Source: Hemicordylus capensis
Taxonomy: Eukaryota > Chordata > Lepidosauria > Squamata > Cordylidae
NCBI RefSeq assembly: GCF_027244095.1
Contig: NC_069657.1
Location: 8,070,001-8,134,000 of the forward strand
Length of the DNA: 64,000 nt
Direction of reading: 5' to 3'
Position numbers and translations under genes: made by a program. Shown piece by piece: positions 9,402 to 20,154 of this stretch. Below the pieces are notes generated by a model. That model was not told the DNA's origin. It ran no database searches and worked only from the letters and a program-made list of their open reading frames with translations. Position 1 is the first letter of the stretch; each line of letters begins with the position of its first letter.

Positions 9402-9575
9402 CGCCTCTGAGTCCCAGTTGCAGGGGAGTAACAGCAGGAGGGAGGGCATGCCCTCAGCTCCTGCCTGTAGGCTTCCTGGTGGGCCACTGTGTGAAACAGG
9501 ATGCTGGACGAGATAAGCTTTGGGCCTGATCCAGCAGGGCTGTTCTTATGTGCTTATATGTTCTTATCTTCAGGA
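9402..9575 (+). mobile_element. CR1 LINE 3' end
   Basis: GCCTCTGAGTCCCAGTTGCA, GGTGGGCCACTGTGTGAAAC and GGGCCTGATCCAGCAGGGCT are followed by the octamer tail TTCTTATGTGCTTATATG. Only the 3'UTR is retained. Confidence 0.8.
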
Positions 9576-10001
9576 AACATCCCTCCAAAAAAACAAGCCC
9601 GTGACCATCGAAATATATGGGGAATTGTTTCCCCAGGGAGCAGGAGAGAAGCAAGGAAAGACGACGACAACGTGGGCAGTCGGTCGTCAGCTCGACCCAC
9701 TCAGCCACCCGGGGCGGGGCCAGAAGGGATGATGTGCTATCGCTCACGGGGCTTGTGGTGGGTCACAAGAGTTTTCATCAGGCCTGCAGTCAGATGCCAA
9801 AGGCGTGGCTCTCGCCGAATGAAAGCCGGGCCCCTGGAGGGTTCCAAACAATAGCAAGACTGAGTTGCTTGCCACGGAAAACCGCACACCGCTCTGAGGA
9901 TGAGTCAGGACTTGTTTTCCACTCTGGAGGCAACACGAGGAGCAACATGATGGATGCCAGATGAGGAGTTCTTTAGCCAAAGTCACCATGACTAGTTCTA
10001 G
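9576..10001. other. Unassigned non-coding stretch
   Basis: I recognise no repeat and no coding signature. Two overlapping short plus frames have arginine-rich, low-complexity translations without domains. Confidence 0.4.
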
Positions 10002-10125
10002 GCAGGCGTTGCCAGCCCCGAGGCCCAAGATGTGTTTGGACTATAACTCCCATCATCCCTATCCACAGTGGCTGTTGTGGATGATGGGAGCTGTAGTCCA
10101 GGTGCAACTGGAGAGGCTGGGAACC
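10002..10125. mobile_element. Palindromic MITE (CAGGGGTTCC type)
   Basis: CAGGCGTTGCCAGCCC on the left and GAGGCTGGGAACCCCG on the right, with GGACTATAACTCCCATCATC and its complement inside. Confidence 0.7.
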
Positions 10126-10214
10126 CCGACTCCGAGGATTCATGCACGGAGGCAGGATGGCATCTTCAGTGGGAATCCGTTGATGGTTTGCCGAGAGCAC
10201 AGTTCCCCTGGGGC

Positions 10215-10325
10215 AGGGGCTCTCAGGTGAGGGCTGTTGGACTACAACTCCCATCATCCCTAGCCACAAGGATGATGGGAGTTGTAGTCCAACAACAACT
10301 GGGGGCCCAAGTTTGAGAACCCCTG
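10215..10325. mobile_element. Palindromic MITE (CAGGGGTTCT type)
   Basis: The left end CAGGGGCTCTCAGG and right end TTTGAGAACCCCTG flank a near-perfect hairpin around CTAGCCACAAGGATGATGGG. Confidence 0.75.
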
Positions 10326-10670
10326 TTGCCCTAAGGGCAAAGGTGATCTGGCACCATCCGGTTCAGAAGTACCGCCACGCACTTTAATATTTTCAAATAT
10401 TTTTTGGAGTGAGTTCTAGGAAGGTTACCAGGGAAATGATTGAGGTGGTGATCAAGGCAGTGTTTAATTTCGTCCCCTTCAACCTACGGCCCTTTATCTT
10501 GGAAATAAGCCCTCAAGTCCATGCAGGGACAGCCTGTAGGGACGATGCAGAAGATATCCTTGCATGCTCAGAGTTACTGTTTTTGATTGTATTTTGTATC
10601 CGTTTTGTCAAAGGAGCACAGCTGAAGATGGAAGGTAGTGTACGCATTAAATGGGTATGCTTAAAGAAGG
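10326..10670. other. Unassigned non-coding stretch
   Basis: This is single-copy-looking sequence with a 94-codon plus frame (10409-10693) that runs into the following SINE. It has no recognisable domain. Confidence 0.4.
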
Positions 10671-10942
10671 GAGGAGAGCTGGTCTTGTGGTAGCAAGCAT
10701 GCATTGTCCCCTTTGCTAAGCAGGCTTTGCCCTGGTTTTCATTTGAATGGGAGACTACATGTGTGAGCACTGGAAAATATTCCCCTAAGTAAGGGGATGG
10801 GGCCGCTCTGGGAACAGCATGCAAAGGTTCCAAGTTCCCTCCCTGGCAGCATCTCCAGATAGGGTTGAGAGAGACTCCTGCCTGCAACCTTAGAGAAGGC
10901 CGCTGCCAGTCTGGGTAGACAATACTGAGCTAAATGGCCATC
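10671..10942 (+). mobile_element. 5S-rRNA-headed SINE
   Basis: The head has GCTAAGCAGGCTTTGCCCTGG and TTGAATGGGAGACTACATG, close to the internal Pol III promoter of 5S rRNA. It is followed by the body CCTCCCTGGCAGCATCTCC, GCTGCCAGTCTGGGTAGAC and ATACTGAGCTAAATGG. The terminal TATGGCAGCTTCC part is missing. Confidence 0.75.
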
Positions 10943-12055
10943 CTAAACCTCTGTTATATATTCCGGTTAGCTCTTTGGGGTCCCCAGTGGTGGCACTGCA
11001 GGGGTCTTTCCCAGGCCTTTTGACTGGACATGCCTGGGATTTTTGACATGCAAAACCCACCCGCCACCCCCATTTCAGATGCAGGGTGTGGCCAGAGTCA
11101 AACCCTTTGCACTGTCTTCTCAATGGCAAGCCGTCTCTTTCTCCCCCACCCCCCACCCCCATACCAGCGGCTTCAGGCTTTGAAGGCAGTTTACGTGTCG
11201 GTGCTGGAAAGCATAGAGTTCCAGCAGTTTAATGGAGTCCTTCAGGCTCCCCCAGGATATACGGGCAGGCCTGTTTCAAGGAAGTCTCCCTGCTCTCCCT
11301 CCTTTCCTTTGTTAAGTTTCACTGCAAACATTCAAAACAGTTTTGCAGGCCTGCATGAGTCACACTCCAAGCAGTTATGCACACAGGCATTTTTGGTGAG
11401 GGTGTGAAATGTGGCTTCAGTCAATCTCCCCTCCCTTCTGAGGAATGGGGCGCCTTGTTTCCCAGCCGTGGATCATTTCTCTCCAATAAATTCTGGAGTA
11501 ATAGACTTTCTGCAGACTTCAACAGCATCACTAGTATTATTTATTAATTCATTATTATTAATTATTTTTAAAAACAGAAAGAATTGTAATGTATCCGTCC
11601 TGAAGCTTCTGCATACCTACCAGCCTCTAGAAATCCAGAGGAGGGAGCAGCTCTTTCATGCTGACCGTGAAAGTTTCCCTATCTCCTGCTGGAACTCAGC
11701 ATCACCCATTGACACCAATTGGCAGTCAGTTCTGAGTTCTGAGCCCACCCAAGGAAACATTTCTTTAGTCTACACAACACAAACACCTTATGGAATTCAC
11801 CATCACAAGACATGCCAGGGGCCACTTGTTTAGGGTTGTTGGGTTGTTGTTTTTAAAGGATTGGACAAATGCAGAGGAAAGGGCTGGAATAATGGCTAGC
11901 ACTCAATACGTAGAACTTCCATGTCCAGAGGCAGTGTACCAGAGGCTGGCAAGAAACAAAAAGGGAAGGCACTTGCTTTCTTGCCCTGCTTGTGCATTTA
12001 TTATAAACAGTGGTTGACATCCAAAGCAACAGTATGTCAATCTGGTAATCTTCGT
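10943..12055. other. Unassigned stretch without recognised repeats
   Basis: This is over 1 kb of mostly unique-looking DNA containing a C-rich run (11145-11160) and an ATTATTATTAATTATT patch near 11550. Frames of 125 and 140 codons (11030-11407 and 11411-11833) show no domain, no splice framework and no compositional bias that I would trust. Confidence 0.45.
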
Positions 12056-12056
12056 T

Positions 12057-12238
12057 GGAGCGTTGGGGAGACCTGAGTTCAAATTCAGCCATGAAACTCA
12101 CTGGGTGACTTTGGGCTGGTCATGTATCTCATAGCCTAACCTATCTCACAAGGTTGTTGTGAGGATAAACATAACCATGTGTGGGCTTCTTGGAGGAAGA
12201 GTGGGATATAAATGTGAAAATGAAAATGTAAATAAAAT
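12057..12238 (+). mobile_element. tRNA-derived SINE, type B, 5'-truncated
   Basis: It starts inside the head (GGGGAGACCTGAGTTCAAAT), and the core CACAAGGTTGTTGTGAGGAT and tail GGAGGAAGAGTGGGATATAA follow. Confidence 0.75.
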
Positions 12239-12250
12239 TAGTGCAAAATG

Positions 12251-12287
12251 TGTTGCACAAAAGTAAGCCCATTATTTTTGTGCAACA
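12251..12287. repeat. Perfect 12-bp inverted repeat (hairpin)
   Basis: TGTTGCACAAAA (12251-12262) pairs perfectly with TTTTGTGCAACA (12276-12287) across a 13-base loop. Neighbouring GTGCAAAATG and TTGCAACATG look like degraded copies of the same word, so this may be the end of an unrecognised MITE. Confidence 0.7.
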
Positions 12288-12484
12288 GAATACATACAAA
12301 TTTGGTGTTTTTGCAACATGCGCAAATTGTGCAGATGCAGCATTAGTAGGCTGGCGTACTGTTGCACTGTATGTCAGGCACCATTTATATACAGCTTTTC
12401 AACATCATTATAAAAGCAGTCTGCATAACCAACACGGTTAAATGATGGTTCCCTTTTCCAAAATAGTGTGAAAAAACACACACC

Positions 12485-12625
12485 CCCAATAATCAGCCAC
12501 TGGGAAAGTGCTGTGCTGGGCTGATTAGGAACAGGTGATTCCATTTCACTCTGCTAAATATCAACATACCACTTGAAAAGGTGCCTCTTGGCCTTTGTGT
12601 CCAATGTGTTGTCTATGGCAACGTA
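12485..12625. mobile_element. L2-like 3'-end repeat fragment
   Basis: CAGCCACTGGGAAAGTGCTG and CACTTGAAAAGGTGCCTCTT correspond to the end of the repeat at 1438-1700. It is diverged and partial. Confidence 0.45.
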
Positions 12626-12683
12626 ACTTGCAAGCTTGCGCCAGTACAGATGGAGTAGTTACCTCACCACTCCTCACGCCCAT

Positions 12684-12990
12684 CTCAAAATGGACAGCCT
12701 GGACTAGATGGGCTTCCTTGGGCCTGATCCAGCAAGGCTTTTTTTCTTATGTTCTTATAAACGGCCACTAGTCGGAGGGCTACAGGCCACCTCCAGCTTC
12801 AGAGGCAGGATGCCTCTGAGTACCAGTTGGAGGGGAGTAAAAGCAGGAGGGAGGGCAGGCCCTCAACTCCTGCCTGTAGGCTTCCAGCGGCATCTGGTGG
12901 GCCACTGTGTGAAATGGGATGCTGGACTAGATGGGCTTCCTTGGGCCTGATCCAGCAGGGCTGTTCTTATGTTATGTTCTTATGAGCTGC
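12684..12990 (+). mobile_element. Two adjoining CR1 LINE 3' ends
   Basis: A short CR1 end (GACTAGATGGGCTTCCTTGG to TTCTTATGTTCTTATA) finishes at about 12769. A longer one starts at once with CGGCCACTAGTCGGAGGGC and ends with GGGCTGTTCTTATGTTATG. Both have octamer-type tails in the same direction, so they are two insertions or one duplicated end. Confidence 0.8.
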
Positions 12991-13349
12991 CTGTTTACCA
13001 CAGCTCTTCTCTGAAGGGGTCACCCAGGCAGCTGAGCAGGGGTCTGCAGCTTCTGAAAACAACCTTGGCTTCAGTGATGCTCTGCTGGTTTCAGCAAATG
13101 GGCTCTGGATTCCTGGGACTAAATTCTTGTAAAGGAGCGACTGAGTCCCTCTTCCTGGGAATTGCATTCCAGAGACGGAAGGCATACTGCTCGAAGCAAA
13201 GGATCTGGCCAGCTTCTGTTGGTGGCTGAGCTGGATCTGGAGGTTTCATCCTGCAGGACAATTTGGGGGTTCTTACGTAAAGCACCCTCTTTCTCATAAT
13301 TTGGCCCATGATGAAGACCAAGGCAAGAAAGGCGTGATTTGTCTGTCGC
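12991..13349. other. Unassigned non-coding stretch
   Basis: The sequence CCACAGCTCTTCTCTGAAGG to about 13250 shows no family I recognise. Overlapping frames on both strands have no domain. Confidence 0.4.
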
Positions 13350-13475
13350 AAGAGGTCCCAAACTTTGATGCCCAGATGTTGCTGGACTACAACTCCCATC
13401 ACCCCCAGCCACAATGGCGGGAGATAATAGGAGCTATCATCCACAACATCTGGAGATACAAGGTTTCCAGCTATC
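13350..13475. mobile_element. Palindromic MITE, degraded
   Basis: CCCAGATGTTGCTGGACTAC and CCACAACATCTGGAGATAC are the opposed arms. The outer ends are poorly preserved. Confidence 0.65.
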
Positions 13476-13779
13476 GGTTTACTCGCCACGTATAGGCTTG
13501 CATGTGGAAGATTTTTGAACTTATCCAATAGCAAAATAAAGAGAGTTTTCCCTGGGATTCCACCCCAAATCCAGGGAAGTTCAAGCTCTGTTGATGAGAG
13601 GCGTAGTGGTGGCAGCATTTTGAACCTATCGATAATACAGAAGTGTTTTAGGAGAAGCCTAGCCAGGCAGCTCAGCAGGGATGATTCAGCATTTCTTGCT
13701 CCAAGACAAAGGCTTTAATCCGGTACAGTGTCTATGAGTCGTACAGGAGCTGGGTCAAGTGCCTAGTATAGAATTATTT

Positions 13780-13930
13780 AATTGGCTTATTTTATTTGAA
13801 ATATTTATACCCTGCCTCTCAAGCACACTACTGCTCAGGGCGGCTCACAACATTAATAAAACCGATACAATGTAACATACAAGATTAATAAGAAGTTAAA
13901 CAGGTAAAAAGACCAGGCTAAACCCACATT
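13780..13930 (-). mobile_element. L2-like LINE 3' end
   Basis: TTATTTGAAATATTTATACC, CTCAGGGCGGCTCACAAC and an AT-rich tail resemble the L2 3' ends at 41.4 and 61.2 kb in the same direction. Confidence 0.5.
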
Positions 13931-14029
13931 TAAAATGACCAATGTTTTTTACAAGTTTCAAATTAAAAGTTATTAATAAACCGCTAAACACTGAGAACTA
14001 TAAGGAACTTATATGGCCCATTTCCAGGT

Positions 14030-14240
14030 ATTTGAAGCACTTGACAGACCCCAATAACCCTTACAAGAACCCTGAAAGGGAGCCAATTTTATTGTGCCCA
14101 TTTGCTCTTTGCTGTAGTGTTTATTTGGTCGTTGACTGTAAATAAATGAGTTCAGTTATTGTGCCCATTTTAGAAATGGAGGAGTGAGGCTGAAAGCCCC
14201 ACTTGGCTGAAGAGAGACCCGGCCAGTTCACACTTTAAGT
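14030..14240 (-). mobile_element. MIR-like SINE remnant
   Basis: TTTTATTGTGCCCATTT and GTGCCCATTTTAGAAATGGAG with GAGTGAGGCTGAAAG resemble the minus-strand MIR core, apparently partly duplicated. Confidence 0.45.
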
Positions 14241-14604
14241 CACTTTCAGATGTCCCAGCTGTGTTCATCTACCCTTTCCCTACACTCTTCATGTATGGGA
14301 ATCGCTGCATTACTCTATAGCCAAATTTCTGTTCCCATACAGCACATCCCTACTTTGTAGCACTGAGGAATATTATTTCAACCAATTGTTGTTAAAGCAT
14401 CAACCCTGATTTACTAGGTTTTACTTTTACTCAGTGGGTGGAAGTGTTGGAGAAAATCTCCTCTCAGGCTAGAGTTCTTTATAGGCAGGACCACACCATT
14501 CTGTCAGATTCAACGCTTTATTGACCACGGTATACCAGGCCTTCTCCAACCACCGAGAGGAGGAATAAGACACCGCACAAAATGGTGGTTACAGATTATA
14601 TACT
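14241..14604. other. Unassigned non-coding stretch
   Basis: No repeat or gene recognised before the CR1 fragment that follows. Confidence 0.4.
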
Positions 14605-15225
14605 CAAGAACATAAGAACGGCCCTGTTGGATCAGGTCCAAGATGCCGCTGGAAGCCACAGGCAGGAGTTGAGGGCATGCCCTCTCTCCTGCTGTTACTC
14701 CCCTACAACTGGTACTCAGAGACATCCTGCCTTTGAGACTGAAGGTGGCCTTTAGCCCTCCAACTAGTAGCCGATGATAGACCTCTTCTCCATGGAGTTA
14801 TCCAAACCCATCTTAAAAGCCATCCAGGTTGTTGGCTGTCACCACATCTTGTGGCAGAGAATTCCACAAGTTGATGATGCGTTGTGTGAAAAAGTACTTC
14901 CTTTTGTTGGTCCTAGATTTCCTGGCAATCCATTTCATGGGATGACCCCTGGTTCTAGTGTTATGGGAGAGGGAGAAGAATTTCTCTCTCTCCACTTTCT
15001 CCACACCATGCATGATTTTATAGACCTCTATCATGTCTCCCCGCAGTCATCTTTTTTCTAAACTAAAAAACCCCAGGTGTTGTAGCCTTGCCTCATAAGA
15101 AAGGCCCCTGATTATCTTGGTTGCCCTCTTCTGCACCTTTTCCAGTTCAACAATGTCCTTTTCTAGATGTGGTGACCAGAATTGTACGCAGTACTCCAAG
15201 TGTGGCCGCACCTTCTCATATATGT
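14605..15225 (-). mobile_element. CR1 LINE, ORF2 C-terminus and 3'UTR
   Basis: The minus-strand frame at 14813-15034 reads IEVYKIMHGVEKVEREKFF, NTRTRGHPMKWIARK and INLWNSLPQDVV, the C-terminal CR1 region after the reverse transcriptase. The 3'UTR and complement of the octamer tail (AGAACATAAGAACGGCC) lie at 14605-14620. An internal 3'UTR deletion removes the GGAAGCCCATCTAGTCC part. Confidence 0.88.
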
Positions 15226-15363
15226 TAATAATGAGCAGGAAAGATGCACCAATACACTGTCAATTTTCCAACCAGCCTTGACCAATCACCATTAAACTAA
15301 CAGGATACATTTCTTCAGAGTTATTACACATGTTTGGTCTTGTACTACAGTAAGGCCATTGTA

Positions 15364-15595
15364 AGGTAAAGGTAGAGTGTATCATCAAGTCGATTCCGAC
15401 TCCTGGCACCAACAGAGTCCTGTGGTTTTCTTTTGGTAGAATATAGGAGGGGTTTACCATTGCCTCCTCCCATACAGTATGAGATGATGCCTTTCAGCAT
15501 TTTCCTATATCACTGCTGCCTGATATATAGTACCAGCGGGGATTCGAACCGGCAACTTTCTGCTTGTTAGTCAAGCATTTTCCCGCTGCACCACT
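15364..15595 (-). mobile_element. Full-length Sauria-type SINE with target duplication
   Basis: The minus strand reads the whole element from the head (AGTGGTGCAGCGGGAAAATG) to the Bov-B-like tail (GTCGGAATCGACTTGATG). TAAGGCCATTGTA (15351-15363) and TAAGGCTATTGTA (15596-15608) flank it, a 13-bp target-site duplication with one mismatch. Another L1/RTE-machinery hallmark, an A-rich or CTTTA-type end, is present. Confidence 0.88.
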
Positions 15596-15608
15596 TAAGG
15601 CTATTGTA

Positions 15609-16534
15609 CATTGTTCAAAATCTGCACCTGCAGCATCTTAACAAATACCAGACAGTAAAGGAGTGAGGCCTCGCCTGCATACTTTGATTCAAGTCTCTTC
15701 TATCTTTTATTTTGCCCCAGCAGCAGCAAAAGTCTTTTATATGTCTTTTCCTTTTTTACAGGACGATTTCTTTTGTGTATTATTATTCAATTAAAACAAT
15801 GCACACACAAACCACTCTGGAACTTCCTGCCTCTTGATCTAACACTCTGGGACTCCCTGCCCCTTATTTAATTTTAATTAAACAACCCTCCCCCTTGATT
15901 TAATTTTAATTAAACATCCCTCCCCGTTTAATTTTAAACTAAAGCGGAAGACTTTGTTATTCCTGCAGCCTTTCCCTAACTCTATGCATTTCTCTGAGAC
16001 TGTCCTGTTTTAATGATTGGCTTATCTTGCATTTCTATCACTTCAGAGATTGCATTTTACTCTATTTTTTAAATGAATTTTGTTGTAAACCGCCATGAAT
16101 TCATCTATGACTAATGGCAGCATAGAAATCGTTCAAATAAATAAATAAAACTAAGCAAACACATGTTGTGAACTGCCCAGGGACTTGCATATGGGACGGT
16201 GTAAAAATGTGTTAAATAAAATAAAGAAATAAACATTCACACACATATGCAGGTTCCAAGGCTTCCTGTCTGTTTTGCTCACACTTTTCTTCTGGTTTCT
16301 TTCCACTCAGTGGACCGTTTGCTTTCCAGGGAGCAGCGGCCTTCATTTTTGCAGGCTAGTGGGCTCCTAGACATTTCTCTTTTTTCAAAGAGCAGAAACC
16401 CTTGCAAGAAGTCATCCTGAAAGCCACTCGCTGTCCTTAACAGAGTGAAATGGCAAAAAGGTGAAACCACATGTTCAGAAGTGCCAGGTTCCTCACCATG
16501 GCACACTCCCCGCGTACATTTCCAAATAGATGCC
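15609..16534. other. Mostly unassigned; two short LINE-like 3' tails
   Basis: TTGTTGTAAACCGCCATGAA with GCATAGAAATCGTTCAAATA (about 16078-16150) and GAACTGCCCAGGGACTTGCA with an (ATAAA) end (about 16165-16230) look like L2-type tails. The AT-rich part between 15840 and 15950 has a duplicated TTTAATTTTAATTAAAC unit. Confidence 0.45.
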
Positions 16535-17035
16535 TACGGTCAGACAGCTCTTACAATTAGCAGGTTCTTCCTAATGTCTAGCCTAAACCTGCTCCCTTGT
16601 CATTTCAGCCCCTGGATTCCAGTCCTGCCTTCCGGAGCGAGAGAGAACAAATCCGCTCCTCCTCCTGTGTGCCAGCCCTCCAGATATTTGAAAGCAGCTC
16701 TCCTCTCCAGCCTGGAAATACCCAGTTCCACCAACCATGCCTCACAGGACTTCGTTTCCAGACCCCTCCTCACCTTCTTGGTTGTCCTCCTCTGAACACA
16801 TTCCAGTTTATCAATGCCATTCTTACAACTGAGTCTCCGCAGTATTCTAAGTGAGGTGCATAGACCAGTGCAGCACAGACCAGAACAATTACTTCTTGTG
16901 ATCTAAATAACACACCTTTTTTTAATGCAGCTCAAGATTGCATTTGCCTTTTTAGCAGCTGCATCACACTGCTGGCATATGTTCATCTTGTGGCCCACTA
17001 AGACCCCTAGACCCTTTTCACATGTATTTTGTACT
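16535..17035 (-). mobile_element. Ancient CR1/L3-like LINE fragment
   Basis: Read on the minus strand it has GGGGTCTTAGTGGGCCACAA, AAGGCAAATGCAATCTTGAG, CACTTAGAATACTGCGGAGA and GTGTTCAGAGGAGGACAACC, with the CR1-superfamily end-of-ORF2 order and AGGAAGAACCTGCTAATTGT last. It is more diverged than the CR1 copies with octamer tails. Confidence 0.75.
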
Positions 17036-17319
17036 GGCAAGGCAGGTCAGAAGTACACATGAAAAGGATCTAGGGATCTAAGCAACACCATTTGACATGC
17101 ATAGTTTGTACAGAAGCTCCCTAATCATTGGACTGAAATCCCTGGTCAGCTGTGACGCTCACTGACTCAGATACCACCCTTTTGAAGCAAGTTACTTCAC
17201 AGGGCTGTGGGGATACATGAGCTTTTTAAAGGAAAGGGAGAGATGTTTCGTTAATTTACTACAACTTGTACCAGGGAAACAATCTGCATAAATCAAGGTA
17301 ATTTTATTTATTTATTTAG
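17036..17319. other. Unassigned non-coding stretch
   Basis: No family recognised. A degraded MIR-type signal (CACAGGGCTGTGGGGATACA) near 17200 is possible. Confidence 0.35.
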
Positions 17320-17546
17320 AAGGTTCCAAGTTCCCTCCCTGGCATCTCCAAGATAGAACAAGATTTTTTTTTATAGGACAAGATTTTTTTATTGAACCAA
17401 CAAACTACCAAAGCATACAGTACGATGTGTGGGAGAGATTCCTGCCTGCAACCTTGGAGAAGCTGCTGCCAGTCTGTGAAGACAATACTGAGCTAGATGG
17501 ACCAAGGGTCTGACTCAGTATAGGGCAGCTTCCTATGTTCCTATGA
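17320..17546 (+). mobile_element. SINE body (5S/Ala type) with insertion
   Basis: GGTTCCAAGTTCCCTCCCTGG belongs to the 5S-headed type. It is interrupted by about 80 AT-rich bases (17355-17430) and resumes with GAGATTCCTGCCTGCAACC, CAGTCTGTGAAGACAATAC and GGGCAGCTTCCTATGTTC. Confidence 0.7.
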
Positions 17547-17670
17547 CTTCCAAGTTGGTTCTGTTGCATTCAAAATGCAAAACAAAGGGCCCCAGTGCCC
17601 TCTGCTGCTTGGATCAGGAAGTTGCAAGCTGTTCTACCTGCTTCAGGAAGACAGAGAAAGAAAACAACCA

Positions 17671-17696
17671 ACACACACACACACACACACACACAC
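17671..17696. repeat. (CA)n microsatellite
   Basis: An uninterrupted run of 13 CA units. Confidence 0.95.
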
Positions 17697-17864
17697 TGAA
17701 TATATCCACTTATCCTCCATCTCTGCAATTTTTACAATAACCTTGAAAAGCAGAACACTGTACTACAAGACAGAAATAGTGCCTAGCAATAGTCACGAAG
17801 CAATTTCATGGCAGAGGTGAGATTTAGCTCAGGGAACCTTTGGCTCACAACATTAGCTACTGCA

Positions 17865-18008
17865 GCACAAGATGCTGAAAAGCGTCACCATCTCACACTG
17901 CGCAGGAGGCGGCAATGGTCAGCCCCTCCTGTATTCTGCCAAAGACAACCACAGGGCTCTGTAGGCGCCAGGAGTCGACACTGACTCAATGGCACAACTT
18001 TACCTTTG
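17865..18008 (+). mobile_element. Sauria-type SINE, 3' half
   Basis: AGATGCTGAAAAGCGTCACC, GGCGGCAATGGTCAGCCCCT and CCAGGAGTCGACACTGACTC, ending CAACTTTACCTTTG. The 5' half is absent. Confidence 0.8.
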
Positions 18009-18311
18009 CACAACAGCTGTCTTGCTGGATCAAACCCAAGGTCCAGCTATCCATTTCCAAGTGGCCAGCCAGGGCCATCACAAGCAGGCCATGAGGACAA
18101 TAGCATCCCTCACGCTTTATTTTATTTACATTTTAAAACTGTCTGATTTCTGTATCTCTAGGCGGTGTACGTAATCTAAAATAAAATATAAAAACACAAC
18201 AATTGTGTAGAATAAAAATAGCAAACCAGCTTAAAACTAATTTCAACTAAAAGCCTGAGAAAACAAGTGCACCTTGAGGGTCTTTTTAAAAGCAACCAGA
18301 GGTATTATACA

Positions 18312-18745
18312 ATCATGCATGGAGTGGAGAAAGAAATCTTTCTCCCTCTCTCACAGCTCGAGAACCAGGGGTCATCCCGTGAAACTGATGGCCAGGAAAG
18401 TTAGGACCGGCAAGAGGAAGTATCCCACCCCCACCCCCCTTAATTAATCTGTGGGATTCTCTGCCATGGGATGTGGTGATGGCCACCAGCTTGGACGGCT
18501 TTAAAAGGGGCTTGGACAGATTCATGGAGGACAGGTCTATCGATGGCTACTAGTCTGGTGGCTGTGGGCCATCTCCAGCCTCAGAGGCAGGATGCCAGTT
18601 GCAGGGGAGCAAGAGAAAGGGCATGCCCCCAGCTCCTGCCTGTGGGCTTCCCAGCGGCATCTGGTGGGCCACTGTGTGAGACAGGAGGCTAGACTAGATG
18701 GGCTTCCTGGGGCATGATCCAGCAGGGCTGTTCTCATGGTCTTGA
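18312..18745 (+). mobile_element. CR1 LINE 3' part
   Basis: Plus-strand CR1: AACCAGGGGTCATCCCGTGA, GGATTCTCTGCCATGGGATG, TTAAAAGGGGCTTGGACAG and GGCTTCCTGGGGCATGATCC, ending CTGTTCTCATGGTCTTGATC. A C-rich expansion (18420-18440) interrupts the coding remnant. Confidence 0.85.
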
Positions 18746-18828
18746 TCAGAGATTGAGCAGCTAGTGTTTCGACATATTTAGTTTTAAATCTCCAGAATCA
18801 GTATTCAGTTACACTGTCACTGAACAAC

Positions 18829-19124
18829 AGGGAGGAGGGCTGGTCTTGTGGCTCTCCTCTCTTTGCTAAGCAGGGTCCACTGTGGTTTTTATTTGGAAGA
18901 GTGACTACATGTCAGTGCTCTCTGGTGTAAGGTCCCGTTCCTGTAGGGAATGGGGCCACAGGAGCAGAGCTTACAACTTGCATGCAAAAAGCCCCAGATT
19001 CAATCTCTGGGTAGGGTGGGAGAAACGTCTGCCTGAAAAGTCGAAGAGCTGCTGCCAGTCAGTGGAGACAATACTGAGCTAGATGGACCAAGGATCTGAC
19101 TCCGTATATGGCAGCTTCCTACAA
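18829..19124 (+). mobile_element. 5S-rRNA-headed SINE
   Basis: GGTCTTGTGGCTCTC, GCTAAGCAGGGTCCACTGTGG and GGAAGAGTGACTACATGTC form the head. AAGCCCCAGATTCAATCTCTGG, AGCTGCTGCCAGTCAGTG and TATATGGCAGCTTCCTAC follow. The middle (CTTACAACTTGCATGCAAAA..TTCAATCTC) resembles the tRNA-Ala head, so this copy looks like a hybrid of the two SINE types. Confidence 0.75.
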
Positions 19125-19203
19125 AATATGGAGCTCCATTTTTGGCTATAATGACTTACTCACAGAGATTAAAAACTCATCCCCCATGAATATGAATCCA
19201 TCC

Positions 19204-19412
19204 ATCGTAGTGTAGTGGTTAGAGTGCTGGACTAGGACTGTGGAGACCCGAGTTCAAATCCCCATTCAGCCAGGATATTTACTCTGGGCGTCACTTCTCT
19301 CTCAGCCTAACCTACTTCACAGGGTTGTTATGAGGAGAAACCTAAGTATGTAGTACACCACTCTGGGCTCCTTGGAGGAAGAGCGGGATATGAAATGTGA
19401 ATGTAAATATAG
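19204..19412 (+). mobile_element. tRNA-derived SINE, type B
   Basis: GTAGTGTAGTGGTTAGAGTG, GAGTTCAAATCCCCATTCAG, CACAGGGTTGTTATGAGGAG and GGAGGAAGAGCGGGATATGA are present in order. Confidence 0.8.
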
Positions 19413-19530
19413 AATTAGATTGTGAGCCCTTTGGGTTCAGGGGACTGTCGTTATGTATTCTTTTTCTATGTAAACCACTTTGAGAACTTTGAAGAGCGGT
19501 ATATAAATATCCGTAGCAGTAGTAGTAATG
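19413..19530 (+). mobile_element. L2-like 3'-end repeat
   Basis: TTAGATTGTGAGCCCTTTGG, TATGTAAACCACTTTGAGAA and GAGCGGTATATAAATATCC with an (AGT)n end. This is the forward version of the repeat at 35.79-36.10 kb. Confidence 0.55.
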
Positions 19531-19824
19531 AGTTTCCTGGAGAGTTCCATGAACTGTAGCTCAGGTCCAACATCCCTGTGTCATCTCAGACGTGGCATGC
19601 AGACAAGTCATGATGAAGGTGTTCTTGACAGCTGCAACAGCATCGCCATGGAACACCAAGGAAAGACAGAGCCTCTTAGCCCAGGAGGGCAGTCTCGGAC
19701 CAGTTTTAACACAGGCATATGCCACAGGCTAAAGAACGTGGTTTGACAATCATTCTTTTTTCAAAGGAAACCTGTGATTTAAAGTTCTGTGCAGGATTCG
19801 ATGCACCAAGCGTCGAATAGATCA
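19531..19824. other. Unassigned non-coding stretch
   Basis: No recognised family or coding frame. Confidence 0.35.
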
Positions 19825-19932
19825 GGGGTTCTCCAACTTGGTTCCGCAGGTGGTGGTGGACTACCCAGTCACAATGGGAGTTGTAGACCAACAAGTACCT
19901 GGGGGACTAAGTCGGAGGATGCCTGTAACAGA
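19825..19932. mobile_element. Palindromic MITE, degraded
   Basis: CAGGGGTTCTCCAACTTGG and GGAGGATGCCTG ends surround GGTGGACTACCCAGTCACA and GGGAGTTGTAGACCAACAAG. Confidence 0.6.
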
Positions 19933-19943
19933 GGTTTCTCAAG

Positions 19944-20140
19944 AGAGATGGGGCTGTAGCACAGTGGGAGGGCACCTGCTTCACATGCAAAGGTCCCAGG
20001 TTCAATCCCTGGCAATCCCTCCAGACGGAGCTGGGAGAGACTCCTGCTAGAAACCTTGGAGAGCGACAACCCATCAATGTAGACAGTACTGAGCTAGATG
20101 GACCAATGGTCTAATTTGGGATCAGGGAGTTTCCTAGGTT
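19944..20140 (+). mobile_element. tRNA-Ala-like SINE
   Basis: GAGATGGGGCTGTAGCACAG, GGGCACCTGCTTCACATGC, GGTCCCAGGTTCAATCCCTGG and then AGACAGTACTGAGCTAGATG and a degraded CAGTAT tail. The first 70 bases align with tRNA-Ala (GGGGNTGTAGCTCAGTGG..GGTTCAATCC). Confidence 0.8.
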
Positions 20141-20154
20141 CTCAAGGTTCTTTT

